A stretch of DNA of 8,504 nt from Melioribacter sp. (GCA_016841125.1 JAENZU010000116.1:1-8504); one strand, 5' to 3'. Positions 1 to 7,138 are shown, counted from the first letter of the stretch. Translations and numbers: made by a program. The notes: generated from the letters alone by a model not told the origin.

Positions 1-1527
1 GTAGATCAACCTGAAAGCATCAGCTACCACAGTGCCGTTTGCCGATTCTTTTACTTTAATTGATATATTTCGTTCTTGAGTAAGCACAAACTCGGATAAA
101 TAATTCCATTGACCGCCGTTAACTTTTTGCGATTTTTCGATTACAGAAGGTGAATCACCGCTGCTTATTTCAAATCTTGTATTGTAGGAATTTGCCGAAT
201 TGGACGACCACCACGCATAAAGATCGTAATTACCTGCGGCTAAATTGCCGGTATTGAAAGTTGCCGAATTTTCACCGTTCCCTTGAGTTAAGGCTGAAAA
301 GTCATCCCCAAAAAATTCCAGACCTCCGCTGTAGGTCTGCCAATTTCCGGCGAACACTGCATCTTTATTATCCACAATTAAATGCTTCGGGTGAGACAAG
401 CCCAAATATTCCGCAACGGCATAAACGGTTCTGTAACCGATGTCAAATAAATTATCGTTTGTAACCCAATCATTACTTGAGTATTGATCATATGGGGTTT
501 CATAAGTTAACGCCATTACCTGCTCGCCGTGATTACTCCAAAGCCAGCCTTCGGGGAAATATGATTTCAGGGTAGACTCAGAATAATCTGTGTTTGCAAA
601 GTAGGGGTTATCCGAAGTATTCAAGTTTGAGAATTGATATTCGCGCTGGTAAAACAAAGGTGACGTTGATCCGGCAGTATGAATCCAAAATGTACAGAAC
701 TTTGCTGCCTGTGAGTGAAGATTCAGAAATACGGAAAGCACTTTTTCAGAGTTTATTTCCGTCATCCTCTGTTTAAGAATTTTAGCTTCCGTACAAGTTT
801 CGCTATCAGGTTTATCCCATTCCCTTTCAACATCAACGCCGTCGTAATTGGTTCTTGAACGACCGTAGAAAACACCATCGGGATTTGTAAATGGAATTAA
901 ATGGAATACGGTGTTCTGCCTGTAGTAAGCTATTACATCATCACTATCTAGTAATTTTTGCACGATGCCGTCAAAGTGCCATGAACTGGGGGTTTCCCCG
1001 GGGTGCGTGCGTGCATGGATCCAAATATGTAATTTTTCATTTGAAGGAACATTGAAATCGGTAACGGTAATTTCATGAATTGGAATATTTCTATCCGTAA
1101 ACCCAAGCGTATCAACTTTAACAAAAGAAGATTCCGACCACTCGTCAATTCTTTCAAGTAAATAGGAATAATTGTAAGGCGTGTAATAAGCAACAAACAC
1201 GGTATCTTTTTCAAATGTTTTCTGAAATAGGTTTAGCTGCGGAGCTTCGGTTTGGGTAAACCTCTGAAAATTAACATTGTCGTAAGAATACATCGGTCGG
1301 TTAACATCAGAAGTAGTGATCTTTACCCTAACATATTTATCCTGAATTCCTGTAATTCTGAAATAAAACCACCTTCCGCCGATATCGGAAACTGTAGAGA
1401 CATTCCAATTTACGGAATCGGAGGTGGAAACAGCATTTAAATTTCCGCTCGGAAAATCAGCATCAAATTTAATCTGTGCATTTATGGTAAAACCAATAAT
1501 TAACAGCAAAGAAAAAAACTTTTTCAT
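1..1527 (-). CDS. Secreted M14-family zinc carboxypeptidase with golvesin-like C-terminal domain (partial, 3' end off the left edge)
   Basis: I translated the frame by hand from the ATG at 1525-1527 to base 1: 509 codons with no stop. Residues 1-18 form a signal peptide (Lys-Lys, then a hydrophobic run ending N-A-Q), so the enzyme is exported. Residues 20-150 are a beta-rich N-terminal region. The M14 catalytic core follows: HPGE at 175-178 supplies zinc ligands His175 and Glu178, NPDG at 215-218 with Arg225 and Arg235 forms the substrate-carboxylate side, NLHS at 269-272 supplies the third ligand His271, and TYETPY at 341-346 carries the catalytic Glu343. The motif spelling is closest to the cytosolic-carboxypeptidase-like branch of M14. 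Residues about 384-509 resemble the golvesin/xly auxiliary domain (IVDN start, YAWW, GGQW, VVADAFRL). One oddity is Glu234-Arg235 where many M14 enzymes have Asn-Arg. It starts 9 bases after prfA stops, so it is probably cotranscribed. Substrate is unknown; a further C-terminal sorting domain could lie outside the window. Confidence 0.9.
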   Translation of the reverse strand, partial: MKKFFSLLLIIGFTINAQIKFDADFPSGNLNAVSTSDSVNWNVSTVSDIGGRWFYFRITGIQDKYVRVKITTSDVNRPMYSYDNVNFQRFTQTEAPQLNLFQKTFEKDTVFVAYYTPYNYSYLLERIDEWSESSFVKVDTLGFTDRNIPIHEITVTDFNVPSNEKLHIWIHARTHPGETPSSWHFDGIVQKLLDSDDVIAYYRQNTVFHLIPFTNPDGVFYGRSRTNYDGVDVEREWDKPDSETCTEAKILKQRMTEINSEKVLSVFLNLHSQAAKFCTFWIHTAGSTSPLFYQREYQFSNLNTSDNPYFANTDYSESTLKSYFPEGWLWSNHGEQVMALTYETPYDQYSSNDWVTNDNLFDIGYRTVYAVAEYLGLSHPKHLIVDNKDAVFAGNWQTYSGGLEFFGDDFSALTQGNGENSATFNTGNLAAGNYDLYAWWSSNSANSYNTRFEISSGDSPSVIEKSQKVNGGQWNYLSEFVLTQERNISIKVKESANGTVVADAFRLIY

Positions 1528-1534
1528 TAGTAAA

Positions 1535-1544
1535 CCTTACTCCT
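1535..1544 (-). promoter_or_regulatory. Ribosome binding site of the M14 peptidase, embedded in the prfA stop region
   Basis: On the minus strand the sequence reads AGGAGTAAGG followed by 7 bases and the ATG. AAGG (1535-1538) is at ordinary spacing; AGGAG (1540-1544) is 12 bases away and lies in the last prfA codons. This fits translational coupling of the peptidase to prfA. Confidence 0.55.
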
Positions 1545-2613
1545 GTTCAACTTTTAATTTTTCGGTACGGTCGGCAATAATTAATTTTTCAATTAGGTCA
1601 TCAAGTTTGCCTTCAATTATTTCGCTCAAGTTATAAAGGGTAACCCCGATACGATGATCGGTAACTCTGTTCTGCGGAAAATTATACGTCCTTATTTTAT
1701 CACTGCGGTCACCGCTTTTAACCATACTCTTTCTTGTAGCCGCAATCTCTTTATTATGCTCCTGAAGTTTCAGGTCATATAATCGGGCTTTCAATACTTT
1801 CATCGCTTTCTGTCTGTTCTTCAACTGCGATCTTTCGTCCTGACACTGGACAACCATACCGGTGGGAATATGAGTTATTCGGATTGCCGTTTCTACTTTG
1901 TTAACGTTCTGACCACCCGCACCGCCTGCTCTATAAACATCAATTCTTAGCTCATTGGGATCAACATCAATCTGCACATCTTCAGCTTCGGGCATTACCA
2001 CCACAGATGCAGCTGAAGTGTGTACACGTCCGCTCGCTTCGGTTGCAGGCACACGCTGAACCCTGTGAACACCGCTTTCAAATTTCAGTTCACCGTACGC
2101 GCCCTGTCCCGAAATACTAAAGACAGCTTCTTTTATGCCTCCCTGACCGGAGTCGTTAACATCAATTAATTCCTGCTTCCAGCCTTTTATTTCAACATAT
2201 CTCGAATACATTCTGAAAAGATCTCCCGCAAACAGTCCTGCCTCATCGCCCCCCGTGCCGGCTCTAATTTCCATAATAACATCTTTATCGTCATTCGGAT
2301 CCTTTGGAATTAAAAGAACTTTAATTTTTTCTTCCAAATTTTCTTTTTTAGTTTCCAGTTCCTCCAGTTCCGCATTTGCCATTTCGATAAGTTCTTCATC
2401 ATCGGACGAATTTACAATTTCCTCATTCTCACTGATGTTCTTAGTGACCGACATGTACGAATTGTAAGCTTCTACAATTTCTTCTAAACTGCTCCGTTCT
2501 TTACTAAGTTTAATGAGCTTCTCTTGATCCGACAAATTTTCCGGATCCGAAAGCTGCTCATTTATCTTGTCGAATTTAGTTTTTATCTCTTTTAATTTAT
2601 GGATGAATTCCAT
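1537..2613 (-). CDS. prfA: Peptide chain release factor 1 (RF1)
   Basis: The product recognises UAA and UAG in the ribosomal A site and triggers hydrolysis of peptidyl-tRNA. It has 358 residues, close to the 360 of E. coli RF1. The N-terminal 100 residues are a charged helical domain. The stop-codon recognition tripeptide PAT is at 189-191 in the context HRVQRVPATEASGRVHTSA; RF2 would have SPF here, so this is RF1. The GGQ catalytic motif is at 233-235 in RAGGAGGQNVNKVET, with Gln235 the residue methylated by PrmC in other bacteria. The conserved stretches CQDERSQ and SGDRSDKIRTYNFPQ also fit. GAGG lies 5 bases upstream of the ATG. It lies 73 bases downstream of the glycosyltransferase gene and 9 bases before the M14 peptidase gene. 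No prmC, the frequent neighbour of prfA, is adjacent. Confidence 0.98.
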   Translation of the reverse strand: MEFIHKLKEIKTKFDKINEQLSDPENLSDQEKLIKLSKERSSLEEIVEAYNSYMSVTKNISENEEIVNSSDDEELIEMANAELEELETKKENLEEKIKVLLIPKDPNDDKDVIMEIRAGTGGDEAGLFAGDLFRMYSRYVEIKGWKQELIDVNDSGQGGIKEAVFSISGQGAYGELKFESGVHRVQRVPATEASGRVHTSAASVVVMPEAEDVQIDVDPNELRIDVYRAGGAGGQNVNKVETAIRITHIPTGMVVQCQDERSQLKNRQKAMKVLKARLYDLKLQEHNKEIAATRKSMVKSGDRSDKIRTYNFPQNRVTDHRIGVTLYNLSEIIEGKLDDLIEKLIIADRTEKLKVEQE

Positions 2614-2618
2614 TTAAA

Positions 2619-2622
2619 CCTC
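2619..2622 (-). promoter_or_regulatory. Ribosome binding site of prfA
   Basis: GAGG on the minus strand, 5 bases upstream of the prfA ATG (2611-2613). It supports the chosen start. The 73-base gap 2614-2686 is AT-rich and shows no convincing terminator hairpin or promoter. Confidence 0.55.
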
Positions 2623-2686
2623 AAAAATTTAAACCTTTAAAATACTAAAGTTCACTCTGAAAATCTAAGCTAAAATTTATCGGTAA

Positions 2687-4000
2687 TTAGGCAATTTCTC
2701 TAAGTAAGTTCAAATATTCTTTTTGAATCTTAATAGGAGGTATTTTATCGGCAGCCCGGTTAATATTATTATTAAGACCAACTCTTTCGAACATCTTATC
2801 GAGCGCATCAAACATATTTACTGGCGGGAATGAATTGTCTCTCAAATAATGGATAAGTTTTAAGGTTTTAAATCCATCAAACCAAAATTTCTTTTGCTTT
2901 AATAGCTGATCTTTTGTTGATGTATGCCTAAGAATATTTTCCCAATGTTTTTCGAATGAATTATTAACTAAAAAAGTATTCAGAGCCGTGTGTATTTCTG
3001 AAGCTCCATTCAAAATCTCTAATGCAGCAGCAGTGTTTCCGTAATAAAATAATTGATGCCACTTTTTCAGAATATCAAATGATTGCGGAGAATATAAATT
3101 ATATTCATTTTGAATTTTCTGAAGAAACCGGCTTACCCGCTGTCCCGTTCCGAATGGTACACGCCACGAGGGTCTGCCTGATGGAAAAATTTTAGTGCCT
3201 TCAATTTTCTTTACATTGGTCAACTTTCCAAGTTTTTCCATAAAATAAAAATCTTCCGCAGCTTTTCTTTTGTTCATACCTTGAACCCTTACATAGCTGT
3301 CGGAGCTGCATATCATTGTGGATCCGATAGTATGAAAAGCAAATGGAGAATTTGAATACATCAATCCGAGCAAGTAATAACGCAGAAAAATTTCGTAGCA
3401 GATTATTGCTCTTTGCTCTTCTTCATTCCCAATTAACGGATGTTCAAATTCAACATATCCGGCATTAAAATTCTCATGAACAGAACTTTCAAAAATCTTT
3501 GTGATATAATTTGTTTCAACTGTGCAGTCGGCATCGAGACAAGCAATAACATTCGAACCGGACTCTGAATATGAGAACAACTTCAATGATATATCCATTC
3601 CTATTTTACGGGCATAACCTACACCGCCCTCTTTAGCCGGCAATTCAAATCCGGGAGAAGATGCATCTACCAGTCCAATATTCAATGAGGGTGCAATTGT
3701 ATTTTTTTCTGCATGAATTTCATTTTTTAGAAAATTAAGTGTGCTGAGATTTTCCGTCCGGATCTCAACTTCCGCATCAACCGTATTATTCACAACAAAC
3801 ATTACCAGCACATTGGCGTGATATTTCGAGTCGGTTTTCTCCAGTGAGTGAAGCAGTTTCTTTATGTTTTCAAATTCACAAAGTGCAGGAATCACAATTA
3901 CTAATTTTGTCCCTTCAATAGGTTGCCACTCCAAAGTCCAATTATCCTCGGCAAATCGATTGAGATAGCCTGCAATATAATCCGGCAGTTTTTTTCGCAT
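2687..4000 (-). CDS. Soluble family 2 glycosyltransferase, acceptor unknown
   Basis: A 437-residue protein with a GT-A (GT2-like) fold signature. The nucleotide-binding strand starts at about 32 (LVIVIPALCEFENI, the usual VxIPxxNE pattern with Cys-Glu). The metal-binding DxD is D156-A157-D158 in ACLDADCTVETNY. A conserved-looking block GGVGYARKIGMD lies at 125-136. The candidate catalytic-base pair E249-D250 sits in KRKAAEDFYF, and TGQRVSRF at 285-292 resembles the (Q/R)xxRW motif of processive and related GT2 enzymes. There is no signal peptide and no membrane segment, so it should act in the cytoplasm on a soluble or membrane-peripheral acceptor. The last 140 residues are helical and match no domain I recognise. 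The ATG lies 2 bases after the miaA stop with no clear Shine-Dalgarno, which suggests translational coupling. I cannot tell the sugar donor or product; a role in lipid or cell-surface glycan synthesis is a guess. Confidence 0.8.
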   Translation of the reverse strand: MRKKLPDYIAGYLNRFAEDNWTLEWQPIEGTKLVIVIPALCEFENIKKLLHSLEKTDSKYHANVLVMFVVNNTVDAEVEIRTENLSTLNFLKNEIHAEKNTIAPSLNIGLVDASSPGFELPAKEGGVGYARKIGMDISLKLFSYSESGSNVIACLDADCTVETNYITKIFESSVHENFNAGYVEFEHPLIGNEEEQRAIICYEIFLRYYLLGLMYSNSPFAFHTIGSTMICSSDSYVRVQGMNKRKAAEDFYFMEKLGKLTNVKKIEGTKIFPSGRPSWRVPFGTGQRVSRFLQKIQNEYNLYSPQSFDILKKWHQLFYYGNTAAALEILNGASEIHTALNTFLVNNSFEKHWENILRHTSTKDQLLKQKKFWFDGFKTLKLIHYLRDNSFPPVNMFDALDKMFERVGLNNNINRAADKIPPIKIQKEYLNLLREIA

Positions 4001-4002
4001 AT

Positions 4003-4911
4003 TTACGGCTTAGTGAAATTTGAGGAGATTAGTTTTTGAGCAGCCTTCAAATTAGGACCATCGAGCCAATGAATATTAATTCCCTCCCGTTCCATTTTCC
4101 GAAACCACGTCATTTGTCTTTTGGCAAAACTATGAATAGTAGAATTTAATTTTTGATACATGTCATTGTAATTCAATTCCCCCTTTAGATGTTGACCAAC
4201 ATAACGATATTCCAATCCGAAGAAATTCAATTTATCGAAACTGATACCATCATCAATAAGCTTTTGAACCTCTTCGATCATACCGTTCTGCAATCTATAT
4301 TTTAATCTTTGAGTAATGTTTTTCTTTATTTGTTCACGTTCCAATTTTACACCTATAATAAAAGCATGCACATTTGATTCTATTTTAAAGTTAACTTCGG
4401 CAGCTTCTGCTATTAATACAGCTTTTACAATTCTTTCTTTGTCTATAAGATCAGTAACATTATGAAGGTCGCTTTTTTTTGATGTCAAAATTTGCTTCAA
4501 TTCATCAATACTTTTTTCCATCAATAAATTGTAGCGTTCGCCCTTCATTTCTACATCGGCAAGATTGTAATGCTTTAAAATTGAGTGGAGATAAAGCCCG
4601 GTACCCCCGCAAAGAATTGGTATGTTTTTTCTTTCCAATATTTCTGAAAAGTATTTACGAAAGTATTTCTGAAATAAAAAAAGATTAAATTCTTCTGATG
4701 GATCAATGATATCTATCAAGTGATACGGAGTCAATTTACCGTTTACAGTATAATCGGCAATATCCTTTCCGGTACCAATATCCATACCGCGATAAACCTG
4801 CCGGGAATCTGCAGAAATTATTTCACCATTAAAATCATCGGCAAGGAGTGCTGCAAGACGGGTTTTGCCTACTGCCGTTGGTCCAAGAATAACTAATAAG
4901 TTGTAGCTCAT
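4003..4911 (-). CDS. miaA: tRNA dimethylallyltransferase (tRNA A37 isopentenyltransferase)
   Basis: The enzyme transfers the dimethylallyl group of DMAPP to N6 of adenosine 37 in tRNAs that read UNN codons, the first step towards ms2i6A. It has 302 residues, normal for the family. The P-loop-like motif GPTAVGKT is at 10-17. The substrate-recognition motif is ISADSRQVYRGMDIGTGK at 32-49, with Asp35 the likely general base. CGGTGLYL is at 101-108. FAKRQMTWFRKM in the C-terminal part is the conserved tRNA-contact block. The ATG has no evident Shine-Dalgarno, but lies 9 bases after the TGA that ends the HATPase reading frame upstream (4921-4923). That spacing suggests the gene was once translated in tandem with an intact kinase-like gene. 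The gene itself looks full-length and functional. Confidence 0.97.
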   Translation of the reverse strand: MSYNLLVILGPTAVGKTRLAALLADDFNGEIISADSRQVYRGMDIGTGKDIADYTVNGKLTPYHLIDIIDPSEEFNLFLFQKYFRKYFSEILERKNIPILCGGTGLYLHSILKHYNLADVEMKGERYNLLMEKSIDELKQILTSKKSDLHNVTDLIDKERIVKAVLIAEAAEVNFKIESNVHAFIIGVKLEREQIKKNITQRLKYRLQNGMIEEVQKLIDDGISFDKLNFFGLEYRYVGQHLKGELNYNDMYQKLNSTIHSFAKRQMTWFRKMEREGINIHWLDGPNLKAAQKLISSNFTKP

Positions 4912-4920
4912 TTTAAAGTG

Positions 4921-5133
4921 TCATTCAATAAAGGCGTCTATTCTAACTATCACACAGGTACCTTCATTTACTTTACTTACAATTGTTAATTTCCCTGAGT
5001 ATTTATTGATAATACCTAGAACCACTGTTAACGCAAGTCCGGGATGCTCAGGTTTTTTAGACGAGTAGAATGGTTAAAAAATTCTATTATGCAAAAGCAC
5101 CGGAATTCCGCAGCCGGAGTCTTCTATAATGAT
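4921..5133 (-). pseudogene. In-frame remnant (or readthrough extension) of the HATPase_c domain, with a second internal stop
   Basis: Reading on past the TAA at 5134-5136 without changing frame gives a clean HATPase_c C-terminus. The G1 box IIIEDSGCGIP lies at 5101-5133 and the F-box FxPFYSSK follows. The second in-frame TAA, 5074-5076, falls exactly at the F-box x position, normally Glu, Leu or a similar residue. The G2 box reads GLALTVV, with Ala at 5032-5034 instead of the usual Gly, then GIINKYSGKLTIVS and the final strand GTCVIVRI. The frame closes with TGA at 4921-4923, 9 bases before miaA. Frame and domain length are preserved, so the lesions are point substitutions and not indels. I read it as a recently broken 3' end of the kinase-like gene. 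Readthrough or sequence error remain possible. Confidence 0.85.
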
Positions 5134-7134
5134 TTAAGCAGTACCGTCTTTATTTTTCGAAGTGATTTTAATTGTACCGGAAAAGTCAAATGATTCGCAA
5201 GCATTTTTAAGTAATTCGATAAAGCAAATTTTCAAATCGGAAGGGAAGACTTTCACCATTAAACCTTTCTGCAGATCCATACTCAATTTAATATTCGAAT
5301 CAATAAATAAAGATTCCAACTCATCGGCAGCATTTTTAATAAGTTGATTCAAATGAATTTTTACTAAATGTTTTTTACTCTTATCTGCACCGATTTCCTC
5401 ATAATAAAGAAGTCTTTCCGTAGCAGCCGCTAAACTTTCCAGCATTAATTCTGCAGTAGCTTTAGCACTATCGTCCGCTTCTAATTTTGTGAGATATACA
5501 GCAAAACGCTCCGATAACAGAAGCGGCTGTTTCACATTTTCCGAGATTATTTTTTTGAATCCTTCAAACGCAGATTTTCTAATTTCGCTTTCATGCTCAT
5601 ACGTGCGAATAGAATTACTAATAGCTGTGCGGCAGAATCCGGCAATCAATTTTGCGTGATCAATATCTGCATTAGTAAACTCCCTACTTTCGCTTATTAA
5701 AATAAGTACACAAGTAAAACCCTTATCTTTGGAGTGAAGCGGAATGTAGAGTAGCCCCTCAATATTTTCCACATTGGTTCTAATTTCAGCAGGAATCAGT
5801 TCTTTGTTGAATTCATGGGATCGAAGTGCGATCGGTTCGCTGGAATCGATAAAATCCGGAATACCAGCAGATGCATCTTCGCTGTCTAATTCTTCAACTT
5901 CGCATTTCTCATTCATTATATATTTAAGCACCCCACCGGTAACTTCGGAATAAACCATTGCTGTATCATCCGGTTGAGTAAGCCCATTAAAAATTTCAAG
6001 TGAGTGCTTTAAAGTTTCGGTAAGTTCCGCATCGGCAAAAAGTCCGGGCAGTTCTTCTAATATGTCTTCATATTTTTTTAATGATCCGCCTTGCTGCTTA
6101 GTGGATTCTACGTATCCTCCGCTTGTAACCAGTTCCCTTTTTTCAAATTGGTCTGATTTATCACTGTCTTTATCAAATGGTTTGTCATCAAATTTAAAAT
6201 CATTTTCACCGGAAGAAAACTCTAAAGAATCATCATCGGTATATTTATCAAATTCTTCGTCCATCGTATTCCAAATATCACTGCCATCACTCGGCTCAGA
6301 ATTATTATTCACAGTTTCTTTATAAATCGGATCACTTTCTTTTTCAATTTCATCCTGGTAGCCCGACCAAACATCATCCGGCTCTTCAGTAATGGCACCA
6401 TCCGGCTTTGCGGAACTTATTTCATCCTCACTTTCAATTCCGCTCAAAGAGAACATTACATCGTCGTCTGTAAGTGAGGGTTCACTTGTAGTTTCCGGAT
6501 TTTCCTCCCGGCTGCCCTGTTTAAAAGGCGGTTCAAAAATTTCAGTTGCTGCATCGGATTCGGAAATTTCAAGCCAGCTTGATTCCTCTTCCTCGGTTTC
6601 CATAGTTTCACTAATTTCCTCGTTTAAAGTTTCTGAAAGATTCGAATCATCATCCCCTTCATCGTAGTGTTCAAAATCTTTAATCGAAGACATTCCATCG
6701 TCAAAATTTTCCGACTCTTCATTTGCATGTTCATTAAATTCTATGCTCTCAATTACTCCGGCATTAATCTTAATCTGGGAGCTGATATCGAGCAGGCGAT
6801 TGAATTCATCAGAACCAAAGGAAATCAAATACGAATCAATTGATGCAATGGCAGAATCCTTCCGGTCGGTTTCATCTAAAATTTCTCGATGCCCGAAAAA
6901 ATCGTCATTTTCAAGGGATACCATTTCAATGTGATCCGAGTTCTGAGGTATTAAATTAACTTTACCTTTAATTATTAAATAAATATTATCAGCTTCTTCC
7001 CCGTGTCTATAGATGATATCTCCCTCGCGTACGATTTTCAAAACACCGTTAAAGGGAGAAAAGTCAATATCATCGATATCCACATTTTTTAGTAACTTAT
7101 TTGTCGAAATTGCTTTTAATGTTGTTGAGTTCAT
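5134..7134 (-). CDS. CNBD-GAF-histidine-kinase-like sensor protein, truncated in its ATPase domain and lacking the phosphoacceptor histidine
   Basis: From the ATG at 7132-7134 the protein has 666 residues. An earlier ATG at 7150-7152 adds 6 residues; one at 7237-7239 would run deep into the divergent gene. Residues 15-115 are a cyclic-nucleotide-binding-type beta roll (VREGDIIYRHG, then NIYLIIKGKV). The phosphate-binding cassette is atypical: FGHREIL and RKDSA instead of FGE and PRSA, so cNMP binding is doubtful. Residues about 131-355 are a long Asp/Glu/Ser-rich, probably disordered linker with repeated Trp motifs. Residues about 360-510 are GAF-like (GLLYIPLHSKDKGFTCVLILISES). Residues about 513-580 form a DHp-like helix pair whose H-box position reads SENVKQPL, without His. 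The N-box FIELLKNACESF is at 638-649; then a TAA cuts the ATPase domain before the G1, F and G2 boxes. No signal peptide or membrane segment is seen, so it is cytoplasmic. ATP-dependent kinase activity is not expected from this product; a sensor or scaffold role is inference. Confidence 0.8.
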   Translation of the reverse strand: MNSTTLKAISTNKLLKNVDIDDIDFSPFNGVLKIVREGDIIYRHGEEADNIYLIIKGKVNLIPQNSDHIEMVSLENDDFFGHREILDETDRKDSAIASIDSYLISFGSDEFNRLLDISSQIKINAGVIESIEFNEHANEESENFDDGMSSIKDFEHYDEGDDDSNLSETLNEEISETMETEEEESSWLEISESDAATEIFEPPFKQGSREENPETTSEPSLTDDDVMFSLSGIESEDEISSAKPDGAITEEPDDVWSGYQDEIEKESDPIYKETVNNNSEPSDGSDIWNTMDEEFDKYTDDDSLEFSSGENDFKFDDKPFDKDSDKSDQFEKRELVTSGGYVESTKQQGGSLKKYEDILEELPGLFADAELTETLKHSLEIFNGLTQPDDTAMVYSEVTGGVLKYIMNEKCEVEELDSEDASAGIPDFIDSSEPIALRSHEFNKELIPAEIRTNVENIEGLLYIPLHSKDKGFTCVLILISESREFTNADIDHAKLIAGFCRTAISNSIRTYEHESEIRKSAFEGFKKIISENVKQPLLLSERFAVYLTKLEADDSAKATAELMLESLAAATERLLYYEEIGADKSKKHLVKIHLNQLIKNAADELESLFIDSNIKLSMDLQKGLMVKVFPSDLKICFIELLKNACESFDFSGTIKITSKNKDGTA

Positions 7135-7138
7135 TTGC

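Noticed and set aside
948..1214. Minus-strand reading frame with a garbled HARTPGKPP string that looks like an M14 motif
   Set aside because: It is a frame-shifted shadow: the true frame from 1527 is open through the whole region and contains the correct HARTHPGETPSSW motif.
2660..2680. Possible hairpin around AAGCT between the glycosyltransferase and prfA
   Set aside because: The inverted repeat has several mismatches, is AT-only and short, and lacks a GC-rich stem; not a credible terminator.
4921..5136. Frameshift as the cause of the broken HATPase domain
   Set aside because: The remnant is in the same frame as the upstream gene throughout, so only substitutions (two TAA) are needed.
5074..5136. 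TAA reassigned as a sense codon, or selenocysteine insertion
   Set aside because: Neighbouring genes (prfA, miaA, the glycosyltransferase, the glycosylase and the sigma factor) end properly at TAA, and selenocysteine uses TGA.
6062..6667. Two Ser-rich plus-strand frames opposite the acidic linker
   Set aside because: Ser-rich translation is what the complement of Asp/Glu codons gives; no start signal or domain is seen.
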